A stretch of DNA of 14,586 nt from Pseudomonadota bacterium (GTDB lineage Bacteria > Pseudomonadota > Alphaproteobacteria > Rhizobiales > Tepidamorphaceae), in contig JAEWYT010000126.1 of NCBI GenBank assembly GCA_023458595.1, positions 1 to 14,586 on the forward strand. The letters are read 5' to 3'. Position 1 is the first letter of the stretch, and each line of letters starts with the position of its first letter. The position numbers and the translations under genes are program-made. Positions 7,191-14,586 of the stretch are shown one piece after another. The notes below the pieces were generated by a model. The model worked only from the letters and a program-made list of their open reading frames with translations, was not told the DNA's origin and ran no database searches.

Positions 7191-7191
7191 G

Positions 7192-10100
7192 TTAACCTCC
7201 TGCCGCGCCCTGTAGGCGGGCGTCGATGCGCCCGGCGACAGGTGCGCCGTTACTGTCTATGCACTGCACGAGCGGGCCGGATACGACCCGCCCCGCCTCG
7301 ATGACGCCCTTGTCGAGATAGCGGCATGACGCCGCTGTGCCGCCGTCGAACTCCAGCCCGAAGGTTATTGCGCGTATCCAGCGGAACAGCCCCGCCGGGA
7401 CGGGCAGCCTCATGCCGGATGACGGCACGGCCACGCCGTCGAGCGTGAGGTCGGCATCCGGTACGTCGAACGTCCACTGCACGTCGGCGAGCACGCCCTG
7501 TGTCCCGCCCCGTGAGGTGACGCGGATGTACACCTCGTCGCCCGTGGCCACGTCGAGCAGGTCAGGCATGGGGTTCCACGCCGTGGGGATGACGCCGCCC
7601 CACATGGCTGCGGCCCCCCACATGGGCGAGCCGTCCCACGCCGGACGGCGCGGGCCGTGGGCGTACTCCACGGCGTCGAGCACCCCGGTGACGAGCTGCA
7701 CGGCAACGCGCAACCTCGCGCCCGTGGCCTCGTCCGGCACCAGCAGGCGGGCGACGTATGACGCTGGAAGGTACGCATCGCCCCACATGGTCGTTGGAGG
7801 CCACATGGCCCCACCGCCCCACATCGCACGTGCCCCTGCGGCATGGACCTTGCCGTCGAGCCGGATGCCGCCGGTGAGCGTGCCGGGCCCCCCCTGCGCC
7901 GCCTCGCTGATGGTGAGCACCACGTTCTGCACGGGCTCGTCACCGAGGTTGACGACGGCGGAGACGGCAGGGCTACGCAGGCCGATGTCATCCACCGTGC
8001 GCACGAAGACGCGCCGCGCCCGACCGGCCCACGGCCCCACGTCGAACCGGCGTTCGGTCAGCAGGCCGGGGGTGAGCAGCAGCGCACGTTCGACCGGGTC
8101 GGTGTCGTCCATGCCCATCAGCACCTCCCAGCCCGCCACGTCCACGGGGGCGTCGTCGGGCATGGTCCAGTACACATGCGCCCCCTCAAGGTAGACGCCC
8201 GAAGGTGCGGGAGGCGGCGTGGTGCGCCCCACCACGGTATGCCGCTGCGGGGCCGTCCACCCCGACCCGACCCCGAGGCGGGTGATGGTCTGCACGCACA
8301 CCTCGTACTCGACCGACTCCTCGACACCGTCGGCGTAGACGACGCCATCCTCCACGGCAGCCGACCCGGCCAGCCGCCACGAACCGCCAGCGGGCCGCAC
8401 GCGCACCTGTACCGATGCGCCACCGCTGGCGCGGTAGTCGACGGCGATGCGCGGCACGAGTGCGCCGGACGCCTGCCGCACGAGCACGGCCTCGTCAGAG
8501 CGCAACGACAGCACCGATGGCGGGTGCGGTGGCTTCGCAGGGTCGTCACCCTGCAACGTGATGTTGCTGTCGAACGGGGGGATGGGTCCGGTGGCGGCAT
8601 CGAACACGGCGGGGGCATAGTCCACGAGGACAAGCCGCGCCGTGAGGTTCTCGCCCGGTTCGATGCCCTTGACCACCAGCTGGGCGCATTCCCGACCCAG
8701 CAGGCCGAACAGCCACAGGTCACCGGCCTCGGGCACATCGCCCGTACCGGAGAGTTGCAGCGTCTGCGAGTGCCCCGCCACGGTGACCACGTCGCGCACG
8801 TGCGAGGCACCGTCAGCACTGCGCCAGCGGATGCGGTACACTTGCCCGGCCTCCATGCCCACGGGTTCGTCCACGGTGAGCACCTGCCCCGCCACGGACT
8901 TCACGCGGCCGGAAGCCACGCCCCACATGGGCACGTCGTGCTGTACGACCACGAGGTCGCCGCGTGTGCAGACCAGGTGCTCCATGTCGGCGTACAGCTC
9001 ATACTCCTCGGGCCGGAGTCGGGCGCAGGCGATGTGATGACGCCCAAGCACCCACACCTGCTCGGGGTCGGTCACGCCGGGCAGCTCAAGGCCCTCGAAC
9101 ACGGTGGCGTTGTCCGCATCATACCCGTCGGCGTAGACGATGCGCTCGTCCTGCTTCCAGTCCTGTGTCGCGTTCACGAAGCGGACGCGCCATGCGTGGG
9201 GCTGCTGCGGCAACGCCTTGGTGGAGCGGAAGCCCCACGACGTGCGCGGCGAGAAATGCTGCGCCACCCGTGTGCGCGGCTCGTCGATGACCACCGACCA
9301 CTTGCCGTTGGGCCGTGCCCGCCCGGCAAGCCCGGCTGCCGCCACGTCGTCCAGTACCTCCTCCACCGATGCCGTGTAGTCGTGGTCGCGGTTGTAGGTC
9401 AGACGGCGACGCTCACAGAACTCGTGCCAGTAGGCGAGCTGGTCGAGGTCGAGGCGGTCGTCGGGCACGGGGCGGGCGATGGCCGGACCCTGCAACACGT
9501 ACCGGAACAGGCTGGCGGGGTTGCTGGTGGGACGGCGCACCCATGTGCGGGTGGCCTTGTCCCAGTCGAGGCACACCGTCTGGGCGATGCAGTTGAGTTC
9601 GTCGAGCGCACCGTTGAGTTGCCCCGTGGCCCGTATGCGCGTGGAGACGACGCACAGCGGGCGCGAGAACCGGAGGGGCGCAATCTTGCGCGTCGACCGC
9701 AGGGCGCCCCACCACGTCTCGTCGGCTATCTTGCTGTCGTCCGTGTCTGCGGTGATGCGGCGCACCCGCACGTCGTACTGTCCGGTGGGCACGTCCACGC
9801 CCACGGTACGCCGCAACGCCGAAGTCTGGGCGGCGGTCATCTCCAGTGACGTGATGGGCAGCGAGAGCGGCGACAGCGAGAGCTGCGCCCGGTTGTTGGC
9901 CGTGCCCGTCGTGTACGTGATGGCGTCGCTGCCCGCTGGCGCGATGATGACGACGCGGGAGACGACGGCCCCGACGACGCGCACCTGCACGATGCCCGTG
10001 TACCCTGCGGGTGTCGGCTGGGGGCTGTCCACGCCGATGGCCCCGGCCCGCTGCTCGATGCGTCCGGACGCGCTGGAGCAGATGACATGCCACTGCGGCA

Positions 10101-11232
10101 CGTCGCGCCACTCCATGATGTCGTAGATGTTGCCGTCGACGTATTCGCCGACCTTCACCTGCTGCCGGGCACGCTCGAACTGGTAGCTCGTCGCCCCCAC
10201 CTGCAACGGGCCGCCCAGAGACGCCCACGCCTGCGAGCCCTTGGGCGCGTACTGCGCCTCGATGAGCACCGTGCGCTCCATCTTCTGGGCGCGGTCGTTG
10301 AACTGTACGAGACCGCGCGGGAGCGAGATGTCGATGTCGATGCGGTCGCACGCCTGCGGGGTCGTGCGCGTCTGCCAGCCTCCGGACTGCTTGAGTTGCA
10401 CGGAGAGGGACTGCTCGTACACGTCATTGGAGTAGTGCGCCGGGCGCGAGGTCTTGTCCGCGAACGGCAGCACCTCGAGCTGCACGTCGCTGTAGGCGTT
10501 GATGTCCGTCTCGCCGAGGCGGAACCCCGTCTCGATCTGCATCTCGGCATAGCCGAGGCAGAACAGTTGCCGCACGTACTGGTCGTTGCCGACCACCTCG
10601 GTGTAGGGCATGGCGCACTGCGGCGGCACGATGCGATGGCGCCCGAGCAACAGCGGCACCGTACCCCACGGGCGCAACGTGTTACGTACGCCTTCGATGG
10701 AATAGGTGGGCGAATCGGCCGCGCTCGACGCCGTGCCCTGTGACAGGCTCGCCGGGCGCAGCGGCACCAGCGAGTTGATGGCCAGCATCCCCGCCCCGGT
10801 GACGGCTGCCGCCACCGCTGCCGAGGCCGCCATGCTCCCGGCGGTATAGGCCGTGACGCCAGCCGCCGTGGTGAACGTGGTGCCATACGTCGCCAGATAG
10901 TATTGCTGCGAGACGACCGCGAGGGCGATGACGGCGACGGTGAGCAGCCCGCGCAACGCCTTGCTGCCGCCCCCGCCCCCTGCGGGCACGAGGCGATAGG
11001 TGACCGTGCTCCCGGCGCGTGGCGTGACGTCGGCCCACTTGTCACGCGGGACGTACTCCCCGTCCACGAACGCATGACCGCAGCCGCGTAACGCCTCCGG
11101 TACGCCCATGGCGTCGAGGCCACGCACGACGATGGATTCGAGCGTGCCACCCACGGGCACGACATCATGCACCCGGTCGCCGGGGCGGAACGGATGCGGG
11201 CACCCGGTGACGGATACGACGTCAGCCTTCAT
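7192..11232 (-). CDS. Phage tail-tip host-specificity protein (gpJ/TipJ-like, with fused gpI-like N-terminus)
   Basis: The protein has 1346 residues and forms the central tail tip that contacts the host. Residues 1-85 look like the ubiquitin-like N-terminus of tail assembly protein gpI. A Gly-rich linker and a long hydrophobic Ala/Gly stretch (about 93-155) follow, as at the gpI C-terminus. The gpJ-like hub begins near 175 (YSIEGVRNTLRPWGTVPLLLG is typical of TipJ proteins) and runs to about 890. Two fibronectin-III-like domains lie near 902-1000 and 1005-1097. The C-terminal region carries five Met-Trp motifs (1137, 1143, 1149, 1204, 1210). I chose ATG 11232-11230, preceded by GGAGGGAG, which overlaps the peptidase gene by 11 nt. 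An upstream in-frame start at 11295 would add 21 residues lying wholly inside that gene. TAA stop at 7194-7192. Confidence 0.88.
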   Translation of the reverse strand: MKADVVSVTGCPHPFRPGDRVHDVVPVGGTLESIVVRGLDAMGVPEALRGCGHAFVDGEYVPRDKWADVTPRAGSTVTYRLVPAGGGGGSKALRGLLTVAVIALAVVSQQYYLATYGTTFTTAAGVTAYTAGSMAASAAVAAAVTGAGMLAINSLVPLRPASLSQGTASSAADSPTYSIEGVRNTLRPWGTVPLLLGRHRIVPPQCAMPYTEVVGNDQYVRQLFCLGYAEMQIETGFRLGETDINAYSDVQLEVLPFADKTSRPAHYSNDVYEQSLSVQLKQSGGWQTRTTPQACDRIDIDISLPRGLVQFNDRAQKMERTVLIEAQYAPKGSQAWASLGGPLQVGATSYQFERARQQVKVGEYVDGNIYDIMEWRDVPQWHVICSSASGRIEQRAGAIGVDSPQPTPAGYTGIVQVRVVGAVVSRVVIIAPAGSDAITYTTGTANNRAQLSLSPLSLPITSLEMTAAQTSALRRTVGVDVPTGQYDVRVRRITADTDDSKIADETWWGALRSTRKIAPLRFSRPLCVVSTRIRATGQLNGALDELNCIAQTVCLDWDKATRTWVRRPTSNPASLFRYVLQGPAIARPVPDDRLDLDQLAYWHEFCERRRLTYNRDHDYTASVEEVLDDVAAAGLAGRARPNGKWSVVIDEPRTRVAQHFSPRTSWGFRSTKALPQQPHAWRVRFVNATQDWKQDERIVYADGYDADNATVFEGLELPGVTDPEQVWVLGRHHIACARLRPEEYELYADMEHLVCTRGDLVVVQHDVPMWGVASGRVKSVAGQVLTVDEPVGMEAGQVYRIRWRSADGASHVRDVVTVAGHSQTLQLSGTGDVPEAGDLWLFGLLGRECAQLVVKGIEPGENLTARLVLVDYAPAVFDAATGPIPPFDSNITLQGDDPAKPPHPPSVLSLRSDEAVLVRQASGALVPRIAVDYRASGGASVQVRVRPAGGSWRLAGSAAVEDGVVYADGVEESVEYEVCVQTITRLGVGSGWTAPQRHTVVGRTTPPPAPSGVYLEGAHVYWTMPDDAPVDVAGWEVLMGMDDTDPVERALLLTPGLLTERRFDVGPWAGRARRVFVRTVDDIGLRSPAVSAVVNLGDEPVQNVVLTISEAAQGGPGTLTGGIRLDGKVHAAGARAMWGGGAMWPPTTMWGDAYLPASYVARLLVPDEATGARLRVAVQLVTGVLDAVEYAHGPRRPAWDGSPMWGAAAMWGGVIPTAWNPMPDLLDVATGDEVYIRVTSRGGTQGVLADVQWTFDVPDADLTLDGVAVPSSGMRLPVPAGLFRWIRAITFGLEFDGGTAASCRYLDKGVIEAGRVVSGPLVQCIDSNGAPVAGRIDARLQGAAGG

Positions 11233-11647
11233 GGCGGTACACTCCCTCCAGACGTGAGAGCCAACGGGGTGCTCGGTACTGCTCCGTGCAGGCATCGATG
11301 CCCTTGCAGACGTGGAGCATGTAGCGGGCGTCGCCTATCACCACGCCGACATGGAGCGGCAGCCCGCCGATGCGGAAGAGCACCACGTCGCCCTCTCTGG
11401 CGTCGCCGGGCGGGACGATGCGCCACCCGGCCATGTTGCTGTCGATGGCTCCGGCGATGCCCGCGTTATCGGCGGTGCTGGTGTAGTCATCGGTGTAGCT
11501 CGGCAGGTCGATGCCGAACTGCTCGTGCAGCACGAGGCGCACAAGGCCCCAGCAGTCGCACCCCTCACGGGTGCGGCCCTTGTCTGCGAAGGGCAGCCCC
11601 ACATACTCGTTCCACCACTGGGTTTGGCACTGGTTGCGGCACTGCAT
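11222..11647 (-). CDS. NlpC/P60 tail peptidase (gpK C-terminal-domain-like)
   Basis: The protein has 141 residues and is a single NlpC/P60 cysteine peptidase domain. The likely catalytic Cys32 sits in CDCWGLVRLVL, and His99 in LPLHVGVV. H112 is a further polar candidate. Phage proteins of this family assemble into the tail tip and probably cut peptidoglycan peptides during DNA entry. Lambda gpK has an additional N-terminal JAMM/MPN domain; it is absent here. The start at 11647-11645 shares TGATG with the stop of the DUF1833 gene. An upstream in-frame start would only add residues inside that gene. It overlaps the following tail-tip gene by 11 nt. Confidence 0.9.
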   Translation of the reverse strand: MQCRNQCQTQWWNEYVGLPFADKGRTREGCDCWGLVRLVLHEQFGIDLPSYTDDYTSTADNAGIAGAIDSNMAGWRIVPPGDAREGDVVLFRIGGLPLHVGVVIGDARYMLHVCKGIDACTEQYRAPRWLSRLEGVYRHEG

Positions 11648-12156
11648 CAGAACATCCCCGGGAACTCGGCGGGGTTGAACGTGCCCGCCGGGCATGGTTC
11701 GGTGGTGAACTCCGTCACGGAGAGCGTGCCGGAGATGCTCATGGCATCGTAGGTTACGGACGAGAGCGCGAAGCCGGGGAACACGGCCTCGACCACGTCG
11801 GGCGTGGAGGCCATGACCATCTCCAGCGTTATCTCCGGCGCGCTGGTCAGGGAGCGGATGGTGGGCACCATCTCCCGCCCCACGTTGTCTATGGTGATGC
11901 TGGTCTGGGGTGTCTCCTCCGCGCTGTCGTTGGGCAGCGAGATGGAGAACGGCACGAAGACGAACGTCTCGACGCGGCTCACCGTGCCGTAGACCACCTC
12001 CTCATCGGTGACGACGGTGCGCTGCGTCGGGTCGGACGAGATGCGCAGCGGCGCAGCCAGCGACGGGTGCGTGATGGTGATGAGCAGTATCGGGTAGTCG
12101 CCCGTCTCCTCGGCGTAGATGGCGCGGAGCATGGATGAGGACAGCGTGCGGCTCAC
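11647..12156 (-). CDS. DUF1833 family minor tail protein (gpL-like)
   Basis: The protein has 169 residues. The N-terminal LLITITHPSLAAPLRIS stretch (about 24-40), the repeated acidic beta segments and the C-terminal FNPAEFPGMF ending fit the DUF1833 family, which occupies the lambda gpL position between the gpM-like and gpK-like genes. Such proteins form part of the tail tip. Lambda gpL binds an iron-sulfur cluster through C-terminal cysteines; this protein has a single cysteine and cannot do that. The start codon is GTG at 12156-12154. It overlaps the previous stop as GTGA and follows GGAGGT by about 6 nt, which decides against the later in-frame ATG (codon 9). Confidence 0.83.
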   Translation of the reverse strand: MSRTLSSSMLRAIYAEETGDYPILLITITHPSLAAPLRISSDPTQRTVVTDEEVVYGTVSRVETFVFVPFSISLPNDSAEETPQTSITIDNVGREMVPTIRSLTSAPEITLEMVMASTPDVVEAVFPGFALSSVTYDAMSISGTLSVTEFTTEPCPAGTFNPAEFPGMF

Positions 12157-12518
12157 GGCAGCACCTCCAGCGAGAGGCTCGCCACCCAGTGGCTCACCCC
12201 CAGCGGCGTGAGCGTGTACAGGCTCTCACCCGTGCCCCGCAGGCGGCATTCGATGGCTCCTTTCGTGCGCGGGTGCACCCACATGAACCGCAAGGCCCCG
12301 CCGGACAGCGTGTCGTACACGAACGCCCGCAACGTCTCGGCCTGTTCCGTAGTCAGATACAATGACACCTGCATGCCCCAGGGGCGTGCCGCCCCCCTGC
12401 GCCGCACCTTGGCCGGGCCTGTATCCATGCTCGTCCGCAACGTCAGGTCGGGTGCCTGTTCCTGATAGCCGTCAGCAAGGGGGGCTTGCGGCAACGAATC
12501 TGGCCAACGCGCGATCAT
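12153..12518 (-). CDS. Minor tail protein (gpM-like)
   Basis: The protein has 121 residues and sits where lambda gpM lies, between the tape measure and gpL-like genes. It starts with IARWPDSLPQAPLADGYQEQ and contains a RTSMDTGPAKVRRR block near 28-41, a pattern I recognise from small tail proteins in many siphoviruses. The rest is predicted beta-rich. The family has no biochemical function that I can name beyond tail-tip assembly. Two adjacent ATGs exist. The second (12518-12516) lies 5 nt from GGAGG and shares TGATG with the tape measure stop, so I prefer it. The first (12521-12519) is only 2 nt from the site. The C-terminus overlaps the next start as GTGA. Confidence 0.75.
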   Translation of the reverse strand: MIARWPDSLPQAPLADGYQEQAPDLTLRTSMDTGPAKVRRRGAARPWGMQVSLYLTTEQAETLRAFVYDTLSGGALRFMWVHPRTKGAIECRLRGTGESLYTLTPLGVSHWVASLSLEVLP

Positions 12519-14586
12519 CATCCCCTCCTCGTCAGAGTGGGCCGTGCGCCGTAGCGACTGCGCATGGCGGTATCCACGCCGCTGCCATGACGGCGCACCT
12601 CGCGGGCCACGGCCTCACCGATGATGACGTCGATGTTGCGGCCTCCCCGGGCGTCCTGCGTCTCGCGCGTCTCGACCGGGGCACCGCTATGATTGTGGAC
12701 GTTGACGGTGACATTCACGCTGGATGAGTCGGTGCCTGTGGTGGATGTCCGAGCACCGGCAAGGGCATTCAACACGCTGTTGGGCTGGATGACACCTGAC
12801 ACATTCGGTTGGAAAAGCTCAGGGCCTCTCTCGCCTACAAGGTAGGTCCTGCCAGCCGCTACCGGCCCCCCGGACGCACGCGTGCCAGCAATGCCGGGCA
12901 CCCTGTCGGCGTAGTCGCCCCACACGCCGGAGGAAGAACCGCCCGTGCCACCACCCGAAGCGAACAGACCGCCGACCCACGAACCCACAGCACCCGCCAG
13001 CGGGCCGGTTATGCTCTGCCGGATGGCGATGCGCGCAAGGTCGGCGATGATGGAGTCTGCAAGTGAAGAGAACTCGAGCTTGCCCTTGGTGCATGCCTCC
13101 ACAAGGGCGTCTTCGAAGCCCTTTGTAACGTCGGTGGCGAAGTCGCCCCATTGTTGCGCGGCATTCCGTGTCGCTTCGTAGTATTCGATGGTGACGCGCC
13201 TCATGCCGCTGTAGGCATCGGTGGCCGATTGCAGGCGCTTGCGGTCGAGCCATCGCTGTATGTCCGCCTCGGCGACTCCAGCCGCGCGAAAGTCATCAAG
13301 CCGCTTGTTCAGCGACCGCATCTGCAGGGCTTCGTCGTTGCGGTAGAGTTGGGCCAGTTCGTCGTAGAAGGCGATGCGTGCCTGCATGTTCTCCTGCACC
13401 ACGGCGGCGTGCGCCGCCTCCACCGTCAGTTCACGCTTGCGGGCCGCCACCGCCCCGTCGATGCCCTTCAAGAGGTCTGCCCGGTACTCGCGTTCGGCAG
13501 CCGCCGTTGTGGTGAGCATCGACAGCTTCTGCCGGTTGATGGTGCCGTCATCGCGGGTGGCGGCCCGGATGGCCTCTGCCCTGTCTTCAAGGGCTTGCGT
13601 CTCAAGCTCCACCGCGCGGGTGGACTTGGCCACCTCTTCGGGCGTGAACCCGTTGTGCTGCTTGGCGTACTCCATGACATCGGCAAAGGCCCGCACCTGC
13701 GGGTTGGTCGCGCCAAGCACCTTGGCGAAGGCGTCATACTCCTTCGTCAGCCTGGCTATGCGGCCCTGCCCTTCTGTGCCCGTGTCGCCATAGCGGGCGA
13801 GCTTCTCGGTGATGGATTCGGTGGCCGAGGCGACCTTCGACGCACCCTTGGTGTCGGTCGAAGTGCGCGGGGGACTCGTGATGCGAAGGCCGGCCGTCGT
13901 GGAGGCCTTGAACGCCGCAGCCATGGCCCTGTCGCGGGCAGAGAGGTCGCCGTACTGGCTCTGCCACGACCGCACCGCGTACTCCATCTCGGCGCGGTCG
14001 ATGTTCTCTTGCATGGCCTTCCAGCCTGCGGAGCCTTTCATGTACGTGCGCTGCTTGCGGCGCATCATCTCAAGGTTGCGCTGCGCGTTGGCCGGGTCGT
14101 GCATCGCGGCGAGCTTTTCCTCAAGCCCGTCCTTGCCTGAAAAGACGAGGTCGCCCCACGAGAGGGTTCCCTTGTTGATGCCCTCAAGGGCGCGATGCCA
14201 CCGTTCACCGACGCCATAGAGGGTGGAAACCCCCGCCGTGACGAGCATCCCCTTCTTGCCGCCAATCAGCGCAGCGAGAAGGCCGGCCTCGCGAATGGGT
14301 TCGGGCAGCTTGTTCCAGCCCTCGACCACGTCGGAGAGCACACTGCCGATGGCCGTGCCCACACCGCCCAGAACCGTCAGTGCGGTCTGCCCGGTATGCG
14401 CCACGTTGCCCAGCGTGGTCTCGATGGACTGGAGCGTATCCGGGTCGTTCAACTCATGCAGCTTGTCGATGAACTCGCGCGTGAGGGTGATGACGCCCCC
14501 GCCCAGCACGTCATTCAGACGCCGCAGGCTGTCGACGATGTTCTCCACGTCCGAACCGGCCCGCAGGTTCTGTGCATCGACCAGTT
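12518..14586 (-). CDS. Tail tape measure protein, 5' end outside the window
   Basis: 688 residues are visible and the frame stays open to the window edge. The GTG at 14548 is internal, since 12 further codons precede it without a stop, so the start is missing. The protein sets tail length and helps eject DNA. The middle is helical and charged. A lambda-type tape measure C-terminal domain lies at about visible residues 450-530 (WGDFATDVTKGFEDALVEAC, then LADSIIADLARIAIRQSI). A Gly/Ser-rich stretch and the common tape measure motif ASGGPVAAGRTYLVGERGPE follow at about 570-589. A hydrophobic segment near 97-127 may enter the membrane. Transcription runs from here into the gpM-, gpL-, gpK- and gpJ-like genes. 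Confidence 0.92.
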   Translation of the reverse strand, partial: LVDAQNLRAGSDVENIVDSLRRLNDVLGGGVITLTREFIDKLHELNDPDTLQSIETTLGNVAHTGQTALTVLGGVGTAIGSVLSDVVEGWNKLPEPIREAGLLAALIGGKKGMLVTAGVSTLYGVGERWHRALEGINKGTLSWGDLVFSGKDGLEEKLAAMHDPANAQRNLEMMRRKQRTYMKGSAGWKAMQENIDRAEMEYAVRSWQSQYGDLSARDRAMAAAFKASTTAGLRITSPPRTSTDTKGASKVASATESITEKLARYGDTGTEGQGRIARLTKEYDAFAKVLGATNPQVRAFADVMEYAKQHNGFTPEEVAKSTRAVELETQALEDRAEAIRAATRDDGTINRQKLSMLTTTAAAEREYRADLLKGIDGAVAARKRELTVEAAHAAVVQENMQARIAFYDELAQLYRNDEALQMRSLNKRLDDFRAAGVAEADIQRWLDRKRLQSATDAYSGMRRVTIEYYEATRNAAQQWGDFATDVTKGFEDALVEACTKGKLEFSSLADSIIADLARIAIRQSITGPLAGAVGSWVGGLFASGGGTGGSSSGVWGDYADRVPGIAGTRASGGPVAAGRTYLVGERGPELFQPNVSGVIQPNSVLNALAGARTSTTGTDSSSVNVTVNVHNHSGAPVETRETQDARGGRNIDVIIGEAVAREVRRHGSGVDTAMRSRYGARPTLTRRG

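Noticed and set aside
7843..9849. 668-residue plus-strand open frame
   Set aside because: It lies antisense to the tail-tip gene. It is a by-product of high third-position GC, has no ribosome site, and its composition (His/Arg/Gly-rich) is that of a shadow frame.
10155..11168. 337-residue minus-strand frame inside the tail-tip gene
   Set aside because: Same strand but a different frame from the well-supported tail-tip gene; Arg/Ser/Pro-rich composition typical of a frame shadow.
13151..14140. 329-residue plus-strand open frame
   Set aside because: Antisense to the tape measure gene with no start signal; shadow frame.
14546..14548. GTG as the start of the tape measure protein
   Set aside because: The frame stays open upstream to the window edge, no ribosome site precedes it, and tape measure proteins are normally longer; the start is outside the window.

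Overview
The window is a stretch of a high-GC bacterial chromosome that runs into the tail-gene end of an integrated lambda-like siphovirus prophage. GC content, gene style and gene set fit a sulfate reducer of the Desulfovibrio/Nitratidesulfovibrio type, close to D. vulgaris. That assignment is my recognition of style and was not tested by a search.

Host half (1-5751). An L-serine ammonia-lyase gene leaves the window at the left edge on the minus strand. Across a 474-bp gap, and divergent from it, lies a CNNM/CBS/CorC_HlyC membrane protein gene with a good sigma70 promoter. Convergent to that is a two-gene minus-strand operon: a DksA/TraR zinc-finger transcription factor followed 19 nt later by an NFACT-family (RqcH/FbpA-like) ribosome quality control protein. 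A 744-bp stretch without a convincing gene leads to a plus-strand tRNA operon, Gly(GCC)-Cys(GCA)-Gly(GCC)-Gly(CCC). It has a TTGACA promoter with an A/T-rich upstream tract and ends in a near-perfect intrinsic terminator.

Prophage half (about 5752-14586). All genes are on the minus strand and read toward the tRNA operon. In transcription order they are: tape measure protein (start outside the window), a gpM-like minor tail protein, a DUF1833 gpL-like protein, a short NlpC/P60 peptidase (gpK-like), a 1346-residue tail-tip protein that looks like a gpI-gpJ fusion, a tail fibre, and a small fibre-associated protein. This is the lambda H-M-L-K-I-J order. Almost every junction is a stop/start overlap or nearly so, which implies one translationally coupled late transcript. 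The proteins would build the tail from the tape measure to the receptor-binding tip. The prophage ends within 100 bp of the tRNA-Gly(CCC) gene, so that tRNA 3' end is the likely integration site.

I did not find a clearly new biological system. The best leads are the GC-poor, probably swapped receptor-binding tip of the fibre (about 6174-6610), the gpI-gpJ fusion with its Met-Trp-Gly repeats, the prophage junction with paired TGGCTAACC repeats, and the coupling of dksA to an NFACT gene.
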